Positions 17,434 to 28,489 of a stretch of DNA of 64,000 nucleotides are shown here, one piece after another. The DNA is from Mycobacteroides chelonae CCUG 47445 (GTDB lineage: Bacteria > Actinomycetota > Actinomycetes > Mycobacteriales > Mycobacteriaceae). The translations under genes and the position numbers were made by a program. Within the stretch, counting starts at the first letter, position 1, and each line of letters begins with the position of its first letter. The stretch lies in NCBI RefSeq assembly GCF_001632805.1, contig NZ_CP007220.1, forward strand, positions 3,224,001 to 3,288,000. Reading direction: 5' to 3'. The notes below the pieces were generated by a model. It saw only the letters and a program-made list of their open reading frames with translations. It did not search any database and was not told the origin of the DNA.

Positions 17434-18501
17434 CTAACGAATCTGCCCGCGCAGCATGATGAGGTCCGGCCGCGAGAGCACCTGCGGCCCCACGCGGGGG
17501 TCCTGGTGATACCCGACCACATCGGCGGGCGCACCATGCTCAAGCCCCGGCCGTCCCAGCCAGTCCCGGGCCCGCCATGACGCCGCACCCAGCGCATCGG
17601 TGGGGTCCATGCCGATGCGCGTGAGCGCGGCCACCTCATCGGAGATGCGCCCGTGTGCGATCCCGCCGCCGGCGTCGGTACCCGCGTAGATCGGGATTCC
17701 GGCGTCATACGCGTTCCCGACGGTGGTGTGCAGACCCGCGTAGAGAGCGCGCATGTGCTGGGCGTAGACCGGGTATTTCGTTGCGGAGTCGGCGATTCCC
17801 GGGAAGTTCTCGATGTTTATGACGGTCGGAACCAGCGCGGTACCGTGCTCGACCATCAGGGCGATGGTGTCATCGGTGAGTCCGGTGCCATGCTCTATGC
17901 AGTCGATCCCGGCCCGGATCAAGCCGGGCAGCGCATCTTCACCGAAAACGTGTGCGGTAACGCGCGCACCGTTGGCGTGTGCGACAGCGATGGCCTGCTC
18001 GAGAATCGCATCGGACCACAGCGGGGCGAGGTCGCCGACGGAGCGGTCGATCCAGTCCCCCACCAGTTTCACCCAGCCGTCACCCCAACGCGCCTGGAGG
18101 ACAATGGCTTCCGGAAGTTGCGACTCGTCCTCGATATCGATGGGCAACCCGGGGATGTAGCGCTTGGGTTTGGCCAGGTGCCTGCCCGCGCGGATGATCC
18201 GCGGCAGGTCCTCTCGCTCATCGAAGCCGCGAGTGTCCACCGGAGATCCGGCATCACGCAACAGCAGTGCACCCACGTCACGCTCGGCCTCGGCCTGTGC
18301 GACCGCTTCTTCCAGCGAGGTCGGACCATGCGGCCCGACGCCAACATGGCAATGCGCATCGACAAGCCCGGGCAGCAGCCAGCCGCCGTCGAAGACGGTG
18401 TCGGCACCTGAGATCGGTTCCCGGCTTATGACGCCGTCGTGCACCCACAGATCGATGGGCTCTTCCGAGGGAAGAGTTCGTCCCCGCAGGTGTGCGAGCA
18501 T
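17434..18501 (-). CDS. metal-dependent amidohydrolase, Rv2915c type
   Basis: A 355-residue enzyme of the amidohydrolase superfamily (imidazolonepropionase/prolidase-like). The metal-binding HxH motif is in LVDAHCHVGVG near residue 50, further histidines lie in RVTAHVFGED and CIEHGTGLTDD, and the catalytic aspartate is likely in YAGTDAGGGIAHG. The substrate is unknown. The start lies 4 bases after the ffh stop, so it is cotranscribed with ffh, as Rv2915c is in M. tuberculosis. The kinase gene pknI that sits nearby there is absent here. Confidence 0.85.
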   Translation of the reverse strand: MLAHLRGRTLPSEEPIDLWVHDGVISREPISGADTVFDGGWLLPGLVDAHCHVGVGPHGPTSLEEAVAQAEAERDVGALLLRDAGSPVDTRGFDEREDLPRIIRAGRHLAKPKRYIPGLPIDIEDESQLPEAIVLQARWGDGWVKLVGDWIDRSVGDLAPLWSDAILEQAIAVAHANGARVTAHVFGEDALPGLIRAGIDCIEHGTGLTDDTIALMVEHGTALVPTVINIENFPGIADSATKYPVYAQHMRALYAGLHTTVGNAYDAGIPIYAGTDAGGGIAHGRISDEVAALTRIGMDPTDALGAASWRARDWLGRPGLEHGAPADVVGYHQDPRVGPQVLSRPDLIMLRGQIR

Positions 18502-18505
18502 CGGC

Positions 18506-20068
18506 TCAGTTCTTGGGGAACTTCAGCTTCGAGATGTCGATATCGGCCAGACCGGGAGGCAGCTCGCCGAGCCCCTCTGGCATCCCGGAAAGATCTGGGA
18601 ATCCGGCCGGCATACCCGGCGGCATACCGGGGAATCCGCCCCGGATCTTCGGCTGCGTCGGGCCCCGCGAGCCCTTCTTGCCCTTCTTGGTGTTCTTACC
18701 GCCCTTGCGATTGCTCTTGCGGTTGATGGCGCCCATACCCATACGGCCCGCCATCGACGACATCATCTTGCGTGCCTCGAAGAAACGGTCCACCAGCTGG
18801 TTGACCTCCGAGACCGTCACGCCCGAACCGTTGGCGATCCGCAGCCGCCGGGACGCGTTGATGATCTTCGGGTCGCTTCGTTCGGCAGGGGTCATACCGC
18901 GAATGATGGCCTGCACCCGGTCGAGTTGTTTGTCATCGACGGCGGCCAGCGCGTCCTTCATCTGGCCGGCACCCGGCAGCATGCCCAACAGGTTGCCGAT
19001 GGGCCCCATCTTGCGGATCGCGAGCATCTGCTCCAGGAAGTCCTCGAGCGTGAGTTCTCCGGAGGTGATCTTCTCGGCCGCAGCCAAAGACTGTTCGGCG
19101 TCGAAATGCTGTTCGGCCTGTTCGATGAGGGACAGCAGGTCACCCATGCCCAGGATGCGGCTCGCCATCCGGTCCGGGTGGAAGACATCGAAGTCCTCAA
19201 GCTTCTCGCCGGTCGACGCGAACAGGATCGGGGTGCCGGTGATCTCGCGTACCGAGAGTGCGGCACCACCACGGGCGTCACCGTCGAGCTTGGTCAGGAC
19301 GACACCGGTGAATCCGACACCCGCACGGAAGGCTTCAGCGGTACTCACTGCGTCCTGACCGATCATGGCGTCGAGGACGAACAGCACCTCGTCGGGATCG
19401 ACGGCTTCGCGGATCCGGGCGGCCTGGTCCATCAGCTCGGCGTCGATACCGAGACGGCCGGCGGTGTCGACGAGCACCACATCGAAGTGTTGAGCCTTGG
19501 CATGGGCCAGGCCGTCTCGGGCCACCGCAACCGGGTCGCCGACCAGCGAGCCGACCTCCAGGCCGCCGGTCGAGGTGCCCGGATGCGGGGCGAAGACGGA
19601 AACCCCGGCGCGTTCACCAACCACCTGAAGCTGGTTCACCGCACCTGGGCGCTGCAGGTCGCAGGCCACCAGAAGCGGGGTATGGCCTTGTCCTTTAAGC
19701 CATTTGGCCAGCTTGCCGGCGAGGGTCGTCTTACCGGCACCTTGCAGACCGGCAAGCATGATCACGGTCGGCGGAGTCTTGGCGAACGCCAGCTGACGGG
19801 TTTCCCCACCCAGAATGCCGATGAGCTCTTCGTTGACGATCTTGACGACCTGCTGCGCCGGGTTCAGCGCACCGGAAACCTCGGCACCCTTGGCACGTTC
19901 CTTGATGCGCCCGATGAAGGTACGCACCACGGGCAGCGCGACATCGGCTTCCAGCAGCGCCAGCCGGATGGTCCGGCAGGTCGCGTCGATATCGGCGTCG
20001 GACAGACGTCCCTTACCCCGTAGGCCAGCAAGGGCGTCGGTCAACCGGTCAGACAGCGATTCAAACAC
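18506..20068 (-). CDS. ffh: signal recognition particle GTPase Ffh
   Basis: The SRP54 homologue binds 4.5S RNA and signal sequences of nascent membrane proteins and docks on FtsY. I start at GTG 20068 (VFESLSDRLTDALAGLRGKG), the usual N-terminus, giving 520 residues; upstream codons in frame are not conserved-looking. The N domain is followed by the G domain, with P-loop GLQGAGKTTLAGKLA, DTAGR and TKLDGDARGG. The methionine-rich M domain contains MLPGAGQMKDAL and a basic, Gly/Pro/Met-rich tail. Its receptor ftsY is 4.4 kb upstream. Confidence 0.96.
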   Translation of the reverse strand: MFESLSDRLTDALAGLRGKGRLSDADIDATCRTIRLALLEADVALPVVRTFIGRIKERAKGAEVSGALNPAQQVVKIVNEELIGILGGETRQLAFAKTPPTVIMLAGLQGAGKTTLAGKLAKWLKGQGHTPLLVACDLQRPGAVNQLQVVGERAGVSVFAPHPGTSTGGLEVGSLVGDPVAVARDGLAHAKAQHFDVVLVDTAGRLGIDAELMDQAARIREAVDPDEVLFVLDAMIGQDAVSTAEAFRAGVGFTGVVLTKLDGDARGGAALSVREITGTPILFASTGEKLEDFDVFHPDRMASRILGMGDLLSLIEQAEQHFDAEQSLAAAEKITSGELTLEDFLEQMLAIRKMGPIGNLLGMLPGAGQMKDALAAVDDKQLDRVQAIIRGMTPAERSDPKIINASRRLRIANGSGVTVSEVNQLVDRFFEARKMMSSMAGRMGMGAINRKSNRKGGKNTKKGKKGSRGPTQPKIRGGFPGMPPGMPAGFPDLSGMPEGLGELPPGLADIDISKLKFPKN

Positions 20069-20109
20069 GTCGACCAGCCTAGCTGGCGAGGATATCGACG
20101 CTGTAGCAC

Positions 20110-20174
20110 CGCCGACACGCCGCATGGCGGCGGTTTCGTATCGCACGTGTCCGCCATGAGACGACGTGTCGGCG
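20110..20174. terminator. nested inverted repeat between glnD and ffh
   Basis: Two nested perfect stems lie in the 114-base gap: CGCCGACACG (20110-20119) pairs with CGTGTCGGCG (20165-20174), and inside it CATGGCGG (20123-20130) pairs with CCGCCATG (20151-20158). It lies just downstream of glnD and before ffh, so it may terminate or attenuate the amt-glnB-glnD transcript, though there is no T run. It could instead be a repeat element. Confidence 0.5.
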
Positions 20175-20182
20175 ATGGGTGA

Positions 20183-22561
20183 CTAGCTGGCGGCCTTCTT
20201 CGGCTCGGGTGCGGCCGCAGGCAACACCGAGGCGATGGCTGCCTCCAACACTGCCTGCTCAGGACCGGTGCTGAGGCAGAAGGTGTCGACCACCGAAGAT
20301 CCGAGGGTGTTGACCCTGGCCCATGCGATGTCCACGCCGTGTCGCTCCAAGGTCGCGGTGATGCGCGCCAGCAGCCCTGGGGCGTCGGAGGTACGGATCT
20401 CCACAATCTGCTGGTCGAGATTCCCGGCGGGCTCGAACCAGCGGATGCGCGGTGGCGCCGGCACGTAATTGGTGGGAACCGCGGGTGTCGCATCCCCAAC
20501 GAGGCCGGTTGAGAACTGCGCGGACTCGCGTTCGCGCTCATCGAGCGTGGCGATGATGTCGGTATCGCCGTCGATAGCGGAGATCAGCTGCTGGCGCAGC
20601 AGCCCCGCCGCCGGAGGCGAACCGAACCGCGGCGACACCTCGAAGGTGTTAATAGCTGAGCCGGCGTGGCTGGCCACCGAGGCCGAGAACACCCGCAACG
20701 AATTCAGCGACAGCACCCCGGCGGCCTTGTAGAGCAGCCCGCGCTGATCGGGCGCGATCATGCTCACGGTGTACATGTGTGGCGACCCCGCAGGAACCAG
20801 GCGCACCTGAACCCCACCGTCGGCCGCCAGCGAAAGCAGTTCCGGATCAATGGGATCGGGTTCGGGCAGCGGTTCACCACGCATCACCATCCGGCATTTG
20901 CGCACCAACTCCCCGATCAGCGACGCCTTCCAGTCGCCCCACACCCCTGGACCGGTGGCCAGCGAGTCCGCCTCGGCAAGCTGCTGCAACAGCTCCAGCA
21001 GCAGCAGATCGCCCCCGAGTGTATTGACCACGGTGTCAATGGTTTCCGGGTCGCCAAGATCGCGCCGAGTGGCGGTGTTGGGCAGCAGCAGGTGATAACG
21101 CACGATCCTGGACAGCAAGTCCACATCGGACGGCCACAGCCCCAGCCGGGTACCGATCTGCACGGCCAGATCCGCCCCGACAACGCTGTGATCACCGCCG
21201 CGCCCCTTGCCGATGTCGTGCACCAGTGCACCGAGAACCAGCAGATCAGGGCGAGGGACCCTGGTGGTGAAGGCGCTCGCCTGCGCGACCGTTTCGACAA
21301 GATGCCTGTCGACCGTCCAGATATGCACGATGTCGCGTGGCGGCAGATCCCGCACAGGCCCCCATTCAGGGAAGAGCCTGCCCCACAACCCTGTTCGGTC
21401 CAGCGCCTCGATGGTGGCGACCGCGTGCGGACCGGCCTCCAGGAGCACCAACAAATCCTTCAGCGCCTCCCGTGGCCACGGCGCACGAAGCTCCGGTGCC
21501 GATTCGGCAAGACGACTCAACGTGGACGAGGAGATCGGCAGTCCGGTGGTCGCCGATGCCGCCGCCACCCGCAGGATCAGCGACGGGTCGCGCTCGGGAC
21601 GAGCATCGCGGGCCAGCACCACCTCCCCGGCATGCTCCACCACACCCTCGTCTAGCGGACGCCGAACCGTGCGCCGCAGGGCCGAAATGCCCCGTCGAGG
21701 AATCGAATTACTGGCTGTCCGCAGCCCTACATCTACCGAGTAGCTGATGGTGCGGGCGGCGTCGGACAGCATTCTGGCCAGATCGAACCGATCGCCGATA
21801 CGCAGCGCCGCGCCGATCTCGTCAGCGAACTGAGCCAGCAGTTGATCGCGCTCCCGTCCGGCGACCCGATGCAGTTCGGTGCGCACATCCAGGATGACCG
21901 AGTGCGCACCGTCGAACGACTTCGCCAGCCCGCTATCGGTGAGCTGGGCGATGGCCAGCGCCCGAAGTAGCTGAACATCGCGCAGACCGCCACGGCCTGA
22001 CTTCAGATCAGGTTCGGCCCGGTGGGCGATCTCGCCGCTGCGCCGCCAACGTGCCTGCGTGTACTCGATCAACTCGTCGAGTCGTGTCCGGATCTGCGAA
22101 CGCCATTGCTGGCGTACGCCCCCGATCATCAGGCTGGACAACTGCGCGTCCCCGGCGATATGCCTGGCATCGAGCAGCGCCAATGCCGCCGACATCTCCT
22201 GTCCGGCGACGTGCAGGGTGTCGGCCACCGTGCGGACACTGTGGTCGAGCCGAATATTGGCGTCCCACAACGGGTACCACAGGCCGTCCGCGACCTCACT
22301 GAGAGTCTCCGTCGAGATGTTCTCGTCGTGCAGCAGCACCAGATCCAAATCCGAGTGCGGCAGCATCTCGCGGCGGCCGAGTCCACCGAGTGCCACGATG
22401 GCGAATCCACTGGAGTCGGTGATGCCGACCTCAGCGGCCTTGGTTGTCAGCCAAAGCTCATTGAGGTCGGTCATCGCCTCGCGAATCGCGCCGGCATTCA
22501 GCCGGCCGCTATCACCGAGCAGCTGCGCCCTGGCGGCCACGAGGTCCGTTGCGGCGCCCAT
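20183..22561 (-). CDS. glnD: bifunctional PII uridylyl/adenylyl-transferase GlnD
   Basis: A 792-residue nitrogen sensor that modifies and demodifies PII. Domains in order: nucleotidyltransferase with [19 protein letters not shown] near residue 55; a helical domain; an HD hydrolase domain ([15 protein letters not shown] near 440); and two C-terminal ACT domains ([19 protein letters not shown], and [18 protein letters not shown]) that sense glutamine. In actinobacteria the modification of PII is adenylylation of Tyr51. Last gene of amt-glnB-glnD, 19 bases after glnB. Length is close to the mycobacterial homologue. Confidence 0.95.
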   Translation of the reverse strand: MGAATDLVAARAQLLGDSGRLNAGAIREAMTDLNELWLTTKAAEVGITDSSGFAIVALGGLGRREMLPHSDLDLVLLHDENISTETLSEVADGLWYPLWDANIRLDHSVRTVADTLHVAGQEMSAALALLDARHIAGDAQLSSLMIGGVRQQWRSQIRTRLDELIEYTQARWRRSGEIAHRAEPDLKSGRGGLRDVQLLRALAIAQLTDSGLAKSFDGAHSVILDVRTELHRVAGRERDQLLAQFADEIGAALRIGDRFDLARMLSDAARTISYSVDVGLRTASNSIPRRGISALRRTVRRPLDEGVVEHAGEVVLARDARPERDPSLILRVAAASATTGLPISSSTLSRLAESAPELRAPWPREALKDLLVLLEAGPHAVATIEALDRTGLWGRLFPEWGPVRDLPPRDIVHIWTVDRHLVETVAQASAFTTRVPRPDLLVLGALVHDIGKGRGGDHSVVGADLAVQIGTRLGLWPSDVDLLSRIVRYHLLLPNTATRRDLGDPETIDTVVNTLGGDLLLLELLQQLAEADSLATGPGVWGDWKASLIGELVRKCRMVMRGEPLPEPDPIDPELLSLAADGGVQVRLVPAGSPHMYTVSMIAPDQRGLLYKAAGVLSLNSLRVFSASVASHAGSAINTFEVSPRFGSPPAAGLLRQQLISAIDGDTDIIATLDERERESAQFSTGLVGDATPAVPTNYVPAPPRIRWFEPAGNLDQQIVEIRTSDAPGLLARITATLERHGVDIAWARVNTLGSSVVDTFCLSTGPEQAVLEAAIASVLPAAAPEPKKAAS

Positions 22562-22580
22562 GTGATTACCGTCCTAAGTG

Positions 22581-24319
<1,739 letters not shown>

Positions 24320-24395
24320 TCCTCTCGGGGATCTTGAAGCTTGAACTCTGCCCATGCAGAGTGCGCAGCGGATGTTTCCGAGAGAGCGCGCGTGT

Positions 24396-24411
24396 GTTTC
24401 GCGTCTGTTAC
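24396..24411 (-). promoter_or_regulatory. GlnR binding site upstream of amt
   Basis: On the minus strand the sequence reads GTAAC-AGACGC-GAAAC, an exact match to the actinobacterial GlnR box gTnAC-n6-GaAAC. It is 77 bases upstream of the amt start in the 184-base gap to ftsY. GlnR is known to activate the amt operon in Mycobacterium smegmatis under nitrogen limitation. An inverted repeat CTCTGC/GCAGAG at 24346-24361 lies between the box and the gene. Confidence 0.72.
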
Positions 24412-24503
24412 CGGTTCCCGACACTCACGCCGAGTGCGAGTGTGACGCGAAAATCGGGCCCGGAAACCGCGTGAGACTCGCGCTCAGCGGCCAAACCCCG
24501 GTA

Positions 24504-25853
24504 CTACCCCAACAGCGCGTCGACGAAGGCCGGGGGCTCGAATGGGGCCAGATCGTCGGGGCCCTCCCCCAGGCCAACCAGCTTCACCGGCACGCCAAGT
24601 TCACGCTGCACGTGAAAAACAATGCCGCCCTTGGCCGTTCCGTCGAGTTTGGTGAGCGCCACCCCGGTGATGTCTACCACGTCAGCGAACACCCGGGCCT
24701 GCGCTAAGCCGTTCTGCCCAATCGTGGAGTCGAGAACCAGCAGCACCTCATCGACCTCGGCACGCCGTTCCACGACGCGTTTGATCTTGCCCAGCTCATC
24801 CATGAGTCCGGTCTTTGTGTGCAGTCGTCCGGCGGTATCGATCACCACCACATCGGCACCTTCGCGGATCCCGGCGTCGACGGCGTCGAAGGCGACCGAG
24901 GCGGGATCGGCCCCCTCGGCACCCCGCACCACCTGAGCACCCACCCGCTGCCCCCAGGCCTGCAACTGGTCGGCCGCTGCGGCACGGAAGGTATCCGCGG
25001 CCCCGAGCACCACCCGGCGTCCGTCGGCGACCAGCACCCGGGCCAGCTTGCCGACGGTGGTGGTCTTGCCCGTGCCGTTCACCCCGACGATGAGCAGCAC
25101 CGAGGGTTTGTCGTTGTGCGGCAGCGCCTTGATCGACCGGTCGAGGTCGGGCTGCAACTCATCGATGAGCACCTCGCGCAGCAGAGTCCGCGCCTGTGCC
25201 TCGGTGCGTACGCTGCGCGCGGCCATCTCGCTGCGCAGTCTGTCCACGATCGACGTGGTAACCGCGGTGCCCAAGTCGGCGATCAGCAGGGTGTCCTCGA
25301 CCTCCTCCCACGATTCCTCGTCGAGGTCACCCGCCCCCAGCAGGCCCAGCAGGCCCCGGCCCACAGCATTCTGCGAACTGGCCAGCCGTCCCCGCAATCG
25401 ATCGAGGCGTCCTGCCACCGGCGCGATCTCATCGAGCACTGGCGCGGGGTCGGGCTCTGGTTCCGGTTCGGCCTCAGCTGCGGGCTCGGGTTCGGGAGTA
25501 GGTTCCGGTTCCGGCTCCGTGACCGGCTCGGGCAGCGGTTCCGGTTCAGCTGCGGGTTCAGGCAGCTGGACATTGGAGATGGTGCGCCGCGGCGCGTCCC
25601 GCGGAACTTCGGCGTCATCACCCACACTGGGCACGGGAGTTGTCTGCGCTCCGCCCTCACTGAAGGTGATGGTGGACCCGGCGCTGTATCCGCCGGAACG
25701 GTCGGCCGGTGTGGCACCCTCGGTGATCCCCGCGTTTGTGTCGGAACGTGTCAGGCTGATACGACGGGAGCGGTAACGCACCAGTCCGAAAACCAATGCG
25801 GCAAAAACCACGACGGCGACGATCGCAATGGCGATCCACACTTCAAAAGGCAC
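24504..25853 (-). CDS. ftsY: signal recognition particle receptor FtsY
   Basis: SRP receptor GTPase. I place the start at GTG 25853 ([20 protein letters not shown]), giving 449 residues: the N-terminus is a membrane helix as in other mycobacterial FtsY, and the longer open frame to 26366 is antisense to fni. After the helix come a basic patch, a long acidic Pro/Glu-rich A region with PEPEP-type repeats, then the NG domain with [24 protein letters not shown], and [10 protein letters not shown]. It pairs with Ffh to deliver membrane proteins. The GTG start overlaps the 5' end of the divergent fni gene. Confidence 0.93.
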   Translation of the reverse strand: MPFEVWIAIAIVAVVVFAALVFGLVRYRSRRISLTRSDTNAGITEGATPADRSGGYSAGSTITFSEGGAQTTPVPSVGDDAEVPRDAPRRTISNVQLPEPAAEPEPLPEPVTEPEPEPTPEPEPAAEAEPEPEPDPAPVLDEIAPVAGRLDRLRGRLASSQNAVGRGLLGLLGAGDLDEESWEEVEDTLLIADLGTAVTTSIVDRLRSEMAARSVRTEAQARTLLREVLIDELQPDLDRSIKALPHNDKPSVLLIVGVNGTGKTTTVGKLARVLVADGRRVVLGAADTFRAAAADQLQAWGQRVGAQVVRGAEGADPASVAFDAVDAGIREGADVVVIDTAGRLHTKTGLMDELGKIKRVVERRAEVDEVLLVLDSTIGQNGLAQARVFADVVDITGVALTKLDGTAKGGIVFHVQRELGVPVKLVGLGEGPDDLAPFEPPAFVDALLG

Positions 25854-26880
25854 CAGGGCATTGTTACAGGAACGCAAGAAGCGCCACATTGACGCCTGCC
25901 TGAGCGATCCAGTGCAGTACGTCACCCGAACCACGGGACTGGAACGACTCGACCTGCCGTATATGGCGTTGCCCAATTCCAGCCTCGCCGGGGTTGACCT
26001 GTCCACCGAGTTTCTGGGCAAGCGATTGGCCGCTCCCGTCCTCATCGGAGCGATGACCGGCGGCGCGAAACTTTCGGCCACCATCAATCGCAACCTCGCG
26101 GCTGCCGCCCAAGAGCTGGGCATCGGCATGATGCTGGGTTCGCAACGGGTGATGCTGGTCGACCCTGACAGCGCCGCGACGTTCGCGGTGCGCGAGGTAG
26201 CACCCGACATCCTCCTGATCGGCAACATCGGGCTGGCACAGCTCGGCAACACCGCGGCCGCCGCGCAGCTCAACGACCTGGTACAGCGGGTGGGGGCGGA
26301 CGCGCTGGCGGTGCACACCAATCCGCTGCAGGAGGCCGTGCAGCCCGACGGCGACACCGATTTCACCGGCCAGGTGTATCGGCTCGCCGAGCTGACTCAC
26401 GCGGTCGAGTTTCCGGTGCTCCTCAAGGAGGTCGGCCATGGCATCAGTGGCGCCGCAGCACGCCGCCTCAGCGGATGCCGTCTTGCGGCCATTGATGTCG
26501 CCGGCGCGGGCGGCACGTCCTGGGCCCGGGTGGAACAGTTCGTCAGGTTCGGCGCCATCACCTCCCCCGAGCTCGCCGAATGGGGTATCCCGACAGCCGA
26601 TGCGCTCGTCGAGGTGCATGCCGAGCTGCCGCACCTGCCTCTCGTCGGCTCGGGCGGCATACGCACCGGGATGGACGCTGCCAAGGCGATCGCGCTGGGC
26701 GCGAGCGTCGTGTCTGTCGCGCTCCCTCTCTTGGCACCGGCGGTGCAATCGCCGCAGGCAGTGATCGCCTGGCTCGAACAATTCCTCGACGAGCTGCGCA
26801 TCGCCATGCACTGCGCCGATGTCAACACGATCGCCCAGCTGCGGCGAGTTTCACTGCGTCCCCGCTCAAGCCCCCGCTAA
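25828..26880 (+). CDS. fni: type 2 isopentenyl-diphosphate delta-isomerase
   Basis: FMN-dependent isomerase interconverting isopentenyl and dimethylallyl diphosphate. The usual motifs are present: [10 protein letters not shown] at the N-terminus, [42 protein letters not shown], and [14 protein letters not shown]. Taken from ATG 25828 it has 350 residues and overlaps the divergent ftsY start by 26 bases; TTG 25861 would remove 11 residues and the overlap. M. tuberculosis uses the unrelated type 1 enzyme, so this is a lineage difference (family knowledge). Confidence 0.92.
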   Translation: MAIHTSKGTRALLQERKKRHIDACLSDPVQYVTRTTGLERLDLPYMALPNSSLAGVDLSTEFLGKRLAAPVLIGAMTGGAKLSATINRNLAAAAQELGIGMMLGSQRVMLVDPDSAATFAVREVAPDILLIGNIGLAQLGNTAAAAQLNDLVQRVGADALAVHTNPLQEAVQPDGDTDFTGQVYRLAELTHAVEFPVLLKEVGHGISGAAARRLSGCRLAAIDVAGAGGTSWARVEQFVRFGAITSPELAEWGIPTADALVEVHAELPHLPLVGSGGIRTGMDAAKAIALGASVVSVALPLLAPAVQSPQAVIAWLEQFLDELRIAMHCADVNTIAQLRRVSLRPRSSPR

Positions 26881-26954
26881 ACAGGCCAGACCCGTCATAC
26901 ACTGCGGGAGTCACACCGTGTTGGCTGTGTTTTGGGTCCCAGGAGGTTCTTGGC

Positions 26955-27476
26955 ATGAATATCCAATTCGGGGGACGTAATAAGTTTCGGGCCGTGGCGC
27001 GGACCCTGGCGGTCGCCGTCGCAGTGTTGTTGATATCGGCCGGCATCGTGCGGGCGCCCGTGGCGCGAGCCGACTCCCTGCTCGATTTCACCGGCACCAC
27101 CGTCTCGGGCGCGCCCTTCAACGGTGCCAGCCTCAAGGGCAAGCCGGTCGTGCTGTGGTTCTGGGCCGCCTATTGCCCATTCTGCAACGGCGAGGGACCG
27201 CATGTGAGCGCGGTATCGGCGGCTAATCCCCGCGTCACCTTCGTCGGCATCTCCGGCCGCGGTTCGGTGGGAGAAATGGAGGGATTCATTTCCCGCTACA
27301 ACCTTCACTTCACCAACCTCAACGACGCCGACGGTTCGTTGTGGCGGCAGTTCGGTGTGCCCTGGCAGCCGGCCTACCTGTTCATCAACTCCAACGGGAC
27401 CTCGGACTTTGTGAACAACCCGACATCGTCGATGTCCGAACAGGAGCTCAGCGACCGGGTGAAGGCACTGACCTGA
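26955..27476 (+). CDS. mpt53: secreted thioredoxin-fold disulfide protein, Mpt53/DsbE-like
   Basis: A 173-residue exported thioredoxin-fold protein. The ATG at 26955 follows a strong AGGAGG at 26941-26946. A signal peptide (about residues 1-38, ending VARA) precedes the mature domain, with the active site WFWAAYCPFCNGEGP and the conserved cis-proline region PWQPAYLF. It closely resembles the secreted Mpt53 oxidase (Rv2878c), including FTNLNDADGS and FVNNPT. It forms or isomerises disulfides outside the membrane. Overlaps the CcdA-like gene by 4 bases; the two form a redox pair. Confidence 0.92.
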   Translation: MNIQFGGRNKFRAVARTLAVAVAVLLISAGIVRAPVARADSLLDFTGTTVSGAPFNGASLKGKPVVLWFWAAYCPFCNGEGPHVSAVSAANPRVTFVGISGRGSVGEMEGFISRYNLHFTNLNDADGSLWRQFGVPWQPAYLFINSNGTSDFVNNPTSSMSEQELSDRVKALT

Positions 27477-28309
27477 CCTCACTCGCCTTCACAGCCGGGC
27501 TGATCGCCGCGCTCAACCCGTGCGGATTCGCGTTACTGCCGGTCTATCTCGCCCTCGTGGTACGCGGACCCGGTGCCGACATCGGGAAGTCGCGCGCGTT
27601 GGCTCGCGCGGTCATCGCCACCGTGGTGATGGCGGCCGGGTTCGTCGCGGTCTTCACCGTTTTCGGGTTGTTGACGGTGTCGGTGGCGTCCGTGGTGCAG
27701 CGATATCTGCCGTTTGTGACGGTGGTCTTCGGAATCGGCCTGGTGATCCTCGGCCTGTGGCTGTTGTCCGGCCGCGACATCATCGCGCTTATGCCCAAGG
27801 TGCTGGATGCGAACGCCCCCACCACCCGGCTGGGCTCCATGTTCGGCTACGGCGTGGGATACGCGGTGGCCTCGTTGTCCTGCACCATCGGCCCCTTCCT
27901 GGCAGTCACCAGTACCACCTTTGAAAGCGGCTCCCTGTTCGACGGTGTCATGGTCTATCTGGCATACGCCTCCGGTATCACCCTCGTGGTGGGCACGCTG
28001 GCGGTGTCCACCGCGTTGGCAAGCACGGTGCTGCTGAACGCCATGCGGCGCGCATTGCCCTATCTGAATCGGATCAGCGGCGCCATCCTTCTGGTGGTCG
28101 GCGCCTACGTGGGCTATTACGGCAGCTACGAGGTCAGGCTGTTCCACGCCAACGGCAACCCCGACGACCCGATCATCAACGCGGCCGGGAAGATTCAGCG
28201 CACAATCTCAGGCTGGGTGTATCTGCACGGTGCCTGGCCGTGGTTGTTCATCCTCGGGCTGGTGGCGGTCGGCGCGGCCATTTGGTGGCGTAATACTGCG
28301 AAGGAATAG
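27473..28309 (+). CDS. ccdA: CcdA/DsbD-type transmembrane thiol transporter
   Basis: A polytopic membrane protein that passes electrons from cytoplasmic thioredoxin to an exported thioredoxin-fold partner. Features: LNPCGFALLPVYLAL in helix 1 and ASLSCTIGPFL in helix 4 hold the two redox cysteines; there are about six helices plus a C-terminal one. No ATG, GTG or TTG fits: the protein similarity begins at CTG ACC TCA CTC, where the CTG at 27473 overlaps the stop of the mpt53-like gene as CTGA and AAGG lies 8-9 bases upstream. That gives 278 residues and an unusual CTG start by translational coupling. Same gene pair as Rv2877c/Rv2878c. Confidence 0.87.
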   Translation: MTSLAFTAGLIAALNPCGFALLPVYLALVVRGPGADIGKSRALARAVIATVVMAAGFVAVFTVFGLLTVSVASVVQRYLPFVTVVFGIGLVILGLWLLSGRDIIALMPKVLDANAPTTRLGSMFGYGVGYAVASLSCTIGPFLAVTSTTFESGSLFDGVMVYLAYASGITLVVGTLAVSTALASTVLLNAMRRALPYLNRISGAILLVVGAYVGYYGSYEVRLFHANGNPDDPIINAAGKIQRTISGWVYLHGAWPWLFILGLVAVGAAIWWRNTAKE

Positions 28310-28320
28310 CTCACCGGGCG

Positions 28321-28326
28321 TAGCAT
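28321..28326 (+). promoter_or_regulatory. possible -10 element of the metallothionein-like gene
   Basis: TAGCAT fits TANNNT and ends 7 bases before the ATG at 28334, the spacing seen for leaderless mycobacterial transcripts. No ribosome site is visible upstream, which agrees with a leaderless mRNA. Inference only. Confidence 0.4.
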
Positions 28327-28333
28327 CATATGC

Positions 28334-28447
28334 ATGACTAGCAATGAGACCGTCGCGCCCGAGACCTCTTCGAGCTGCGACAACCCGAACTGCACCTGCA
28401 CCAACTGTCAGTGTGGGGCCAACTGCTCCTGCGGCTCCGATAAGTAG
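28334..28447 (+). CDS. metallothionein-like cysteine-rich peptide
   Basis: A 37-residue protein with seven cysteines in a compact CxxxxCxCxxCxCxxxCxC array (residues 15, 20, 22, 25, 27, 31, 33; core CTCTNCQCGANCSCG), preceded by a 14-residue Ser/Thr/Glu-rich lead. CxC clusters with no aromatic residues are the mark of metallothioneins that bind Cu(I) or Zn(II) in the cytosol. It is distinct from the longer MymT of M. tuberculosis as I recall it, so I give no symbol. The reading frame is clean from ATG to TAG and lies between ccdA and the F420-type oxidoreductase. Metal and inducer are unknown. Confidence 0.8.
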   Translation: MTSNETVAPETSSSCDNPNCTCTNCQCGANCSCGSDK

Positions 28448-28489
28448 CCGCAGGGAATACTCAAGGCGCACGCGTGCGTTCGCCGTGAG

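Noticed and set aside
18164..20023. A 619-codon open frame antisense to ffh
   Set aside because: Same GC effect; composition is low-complexity and ffh fully explains the region.
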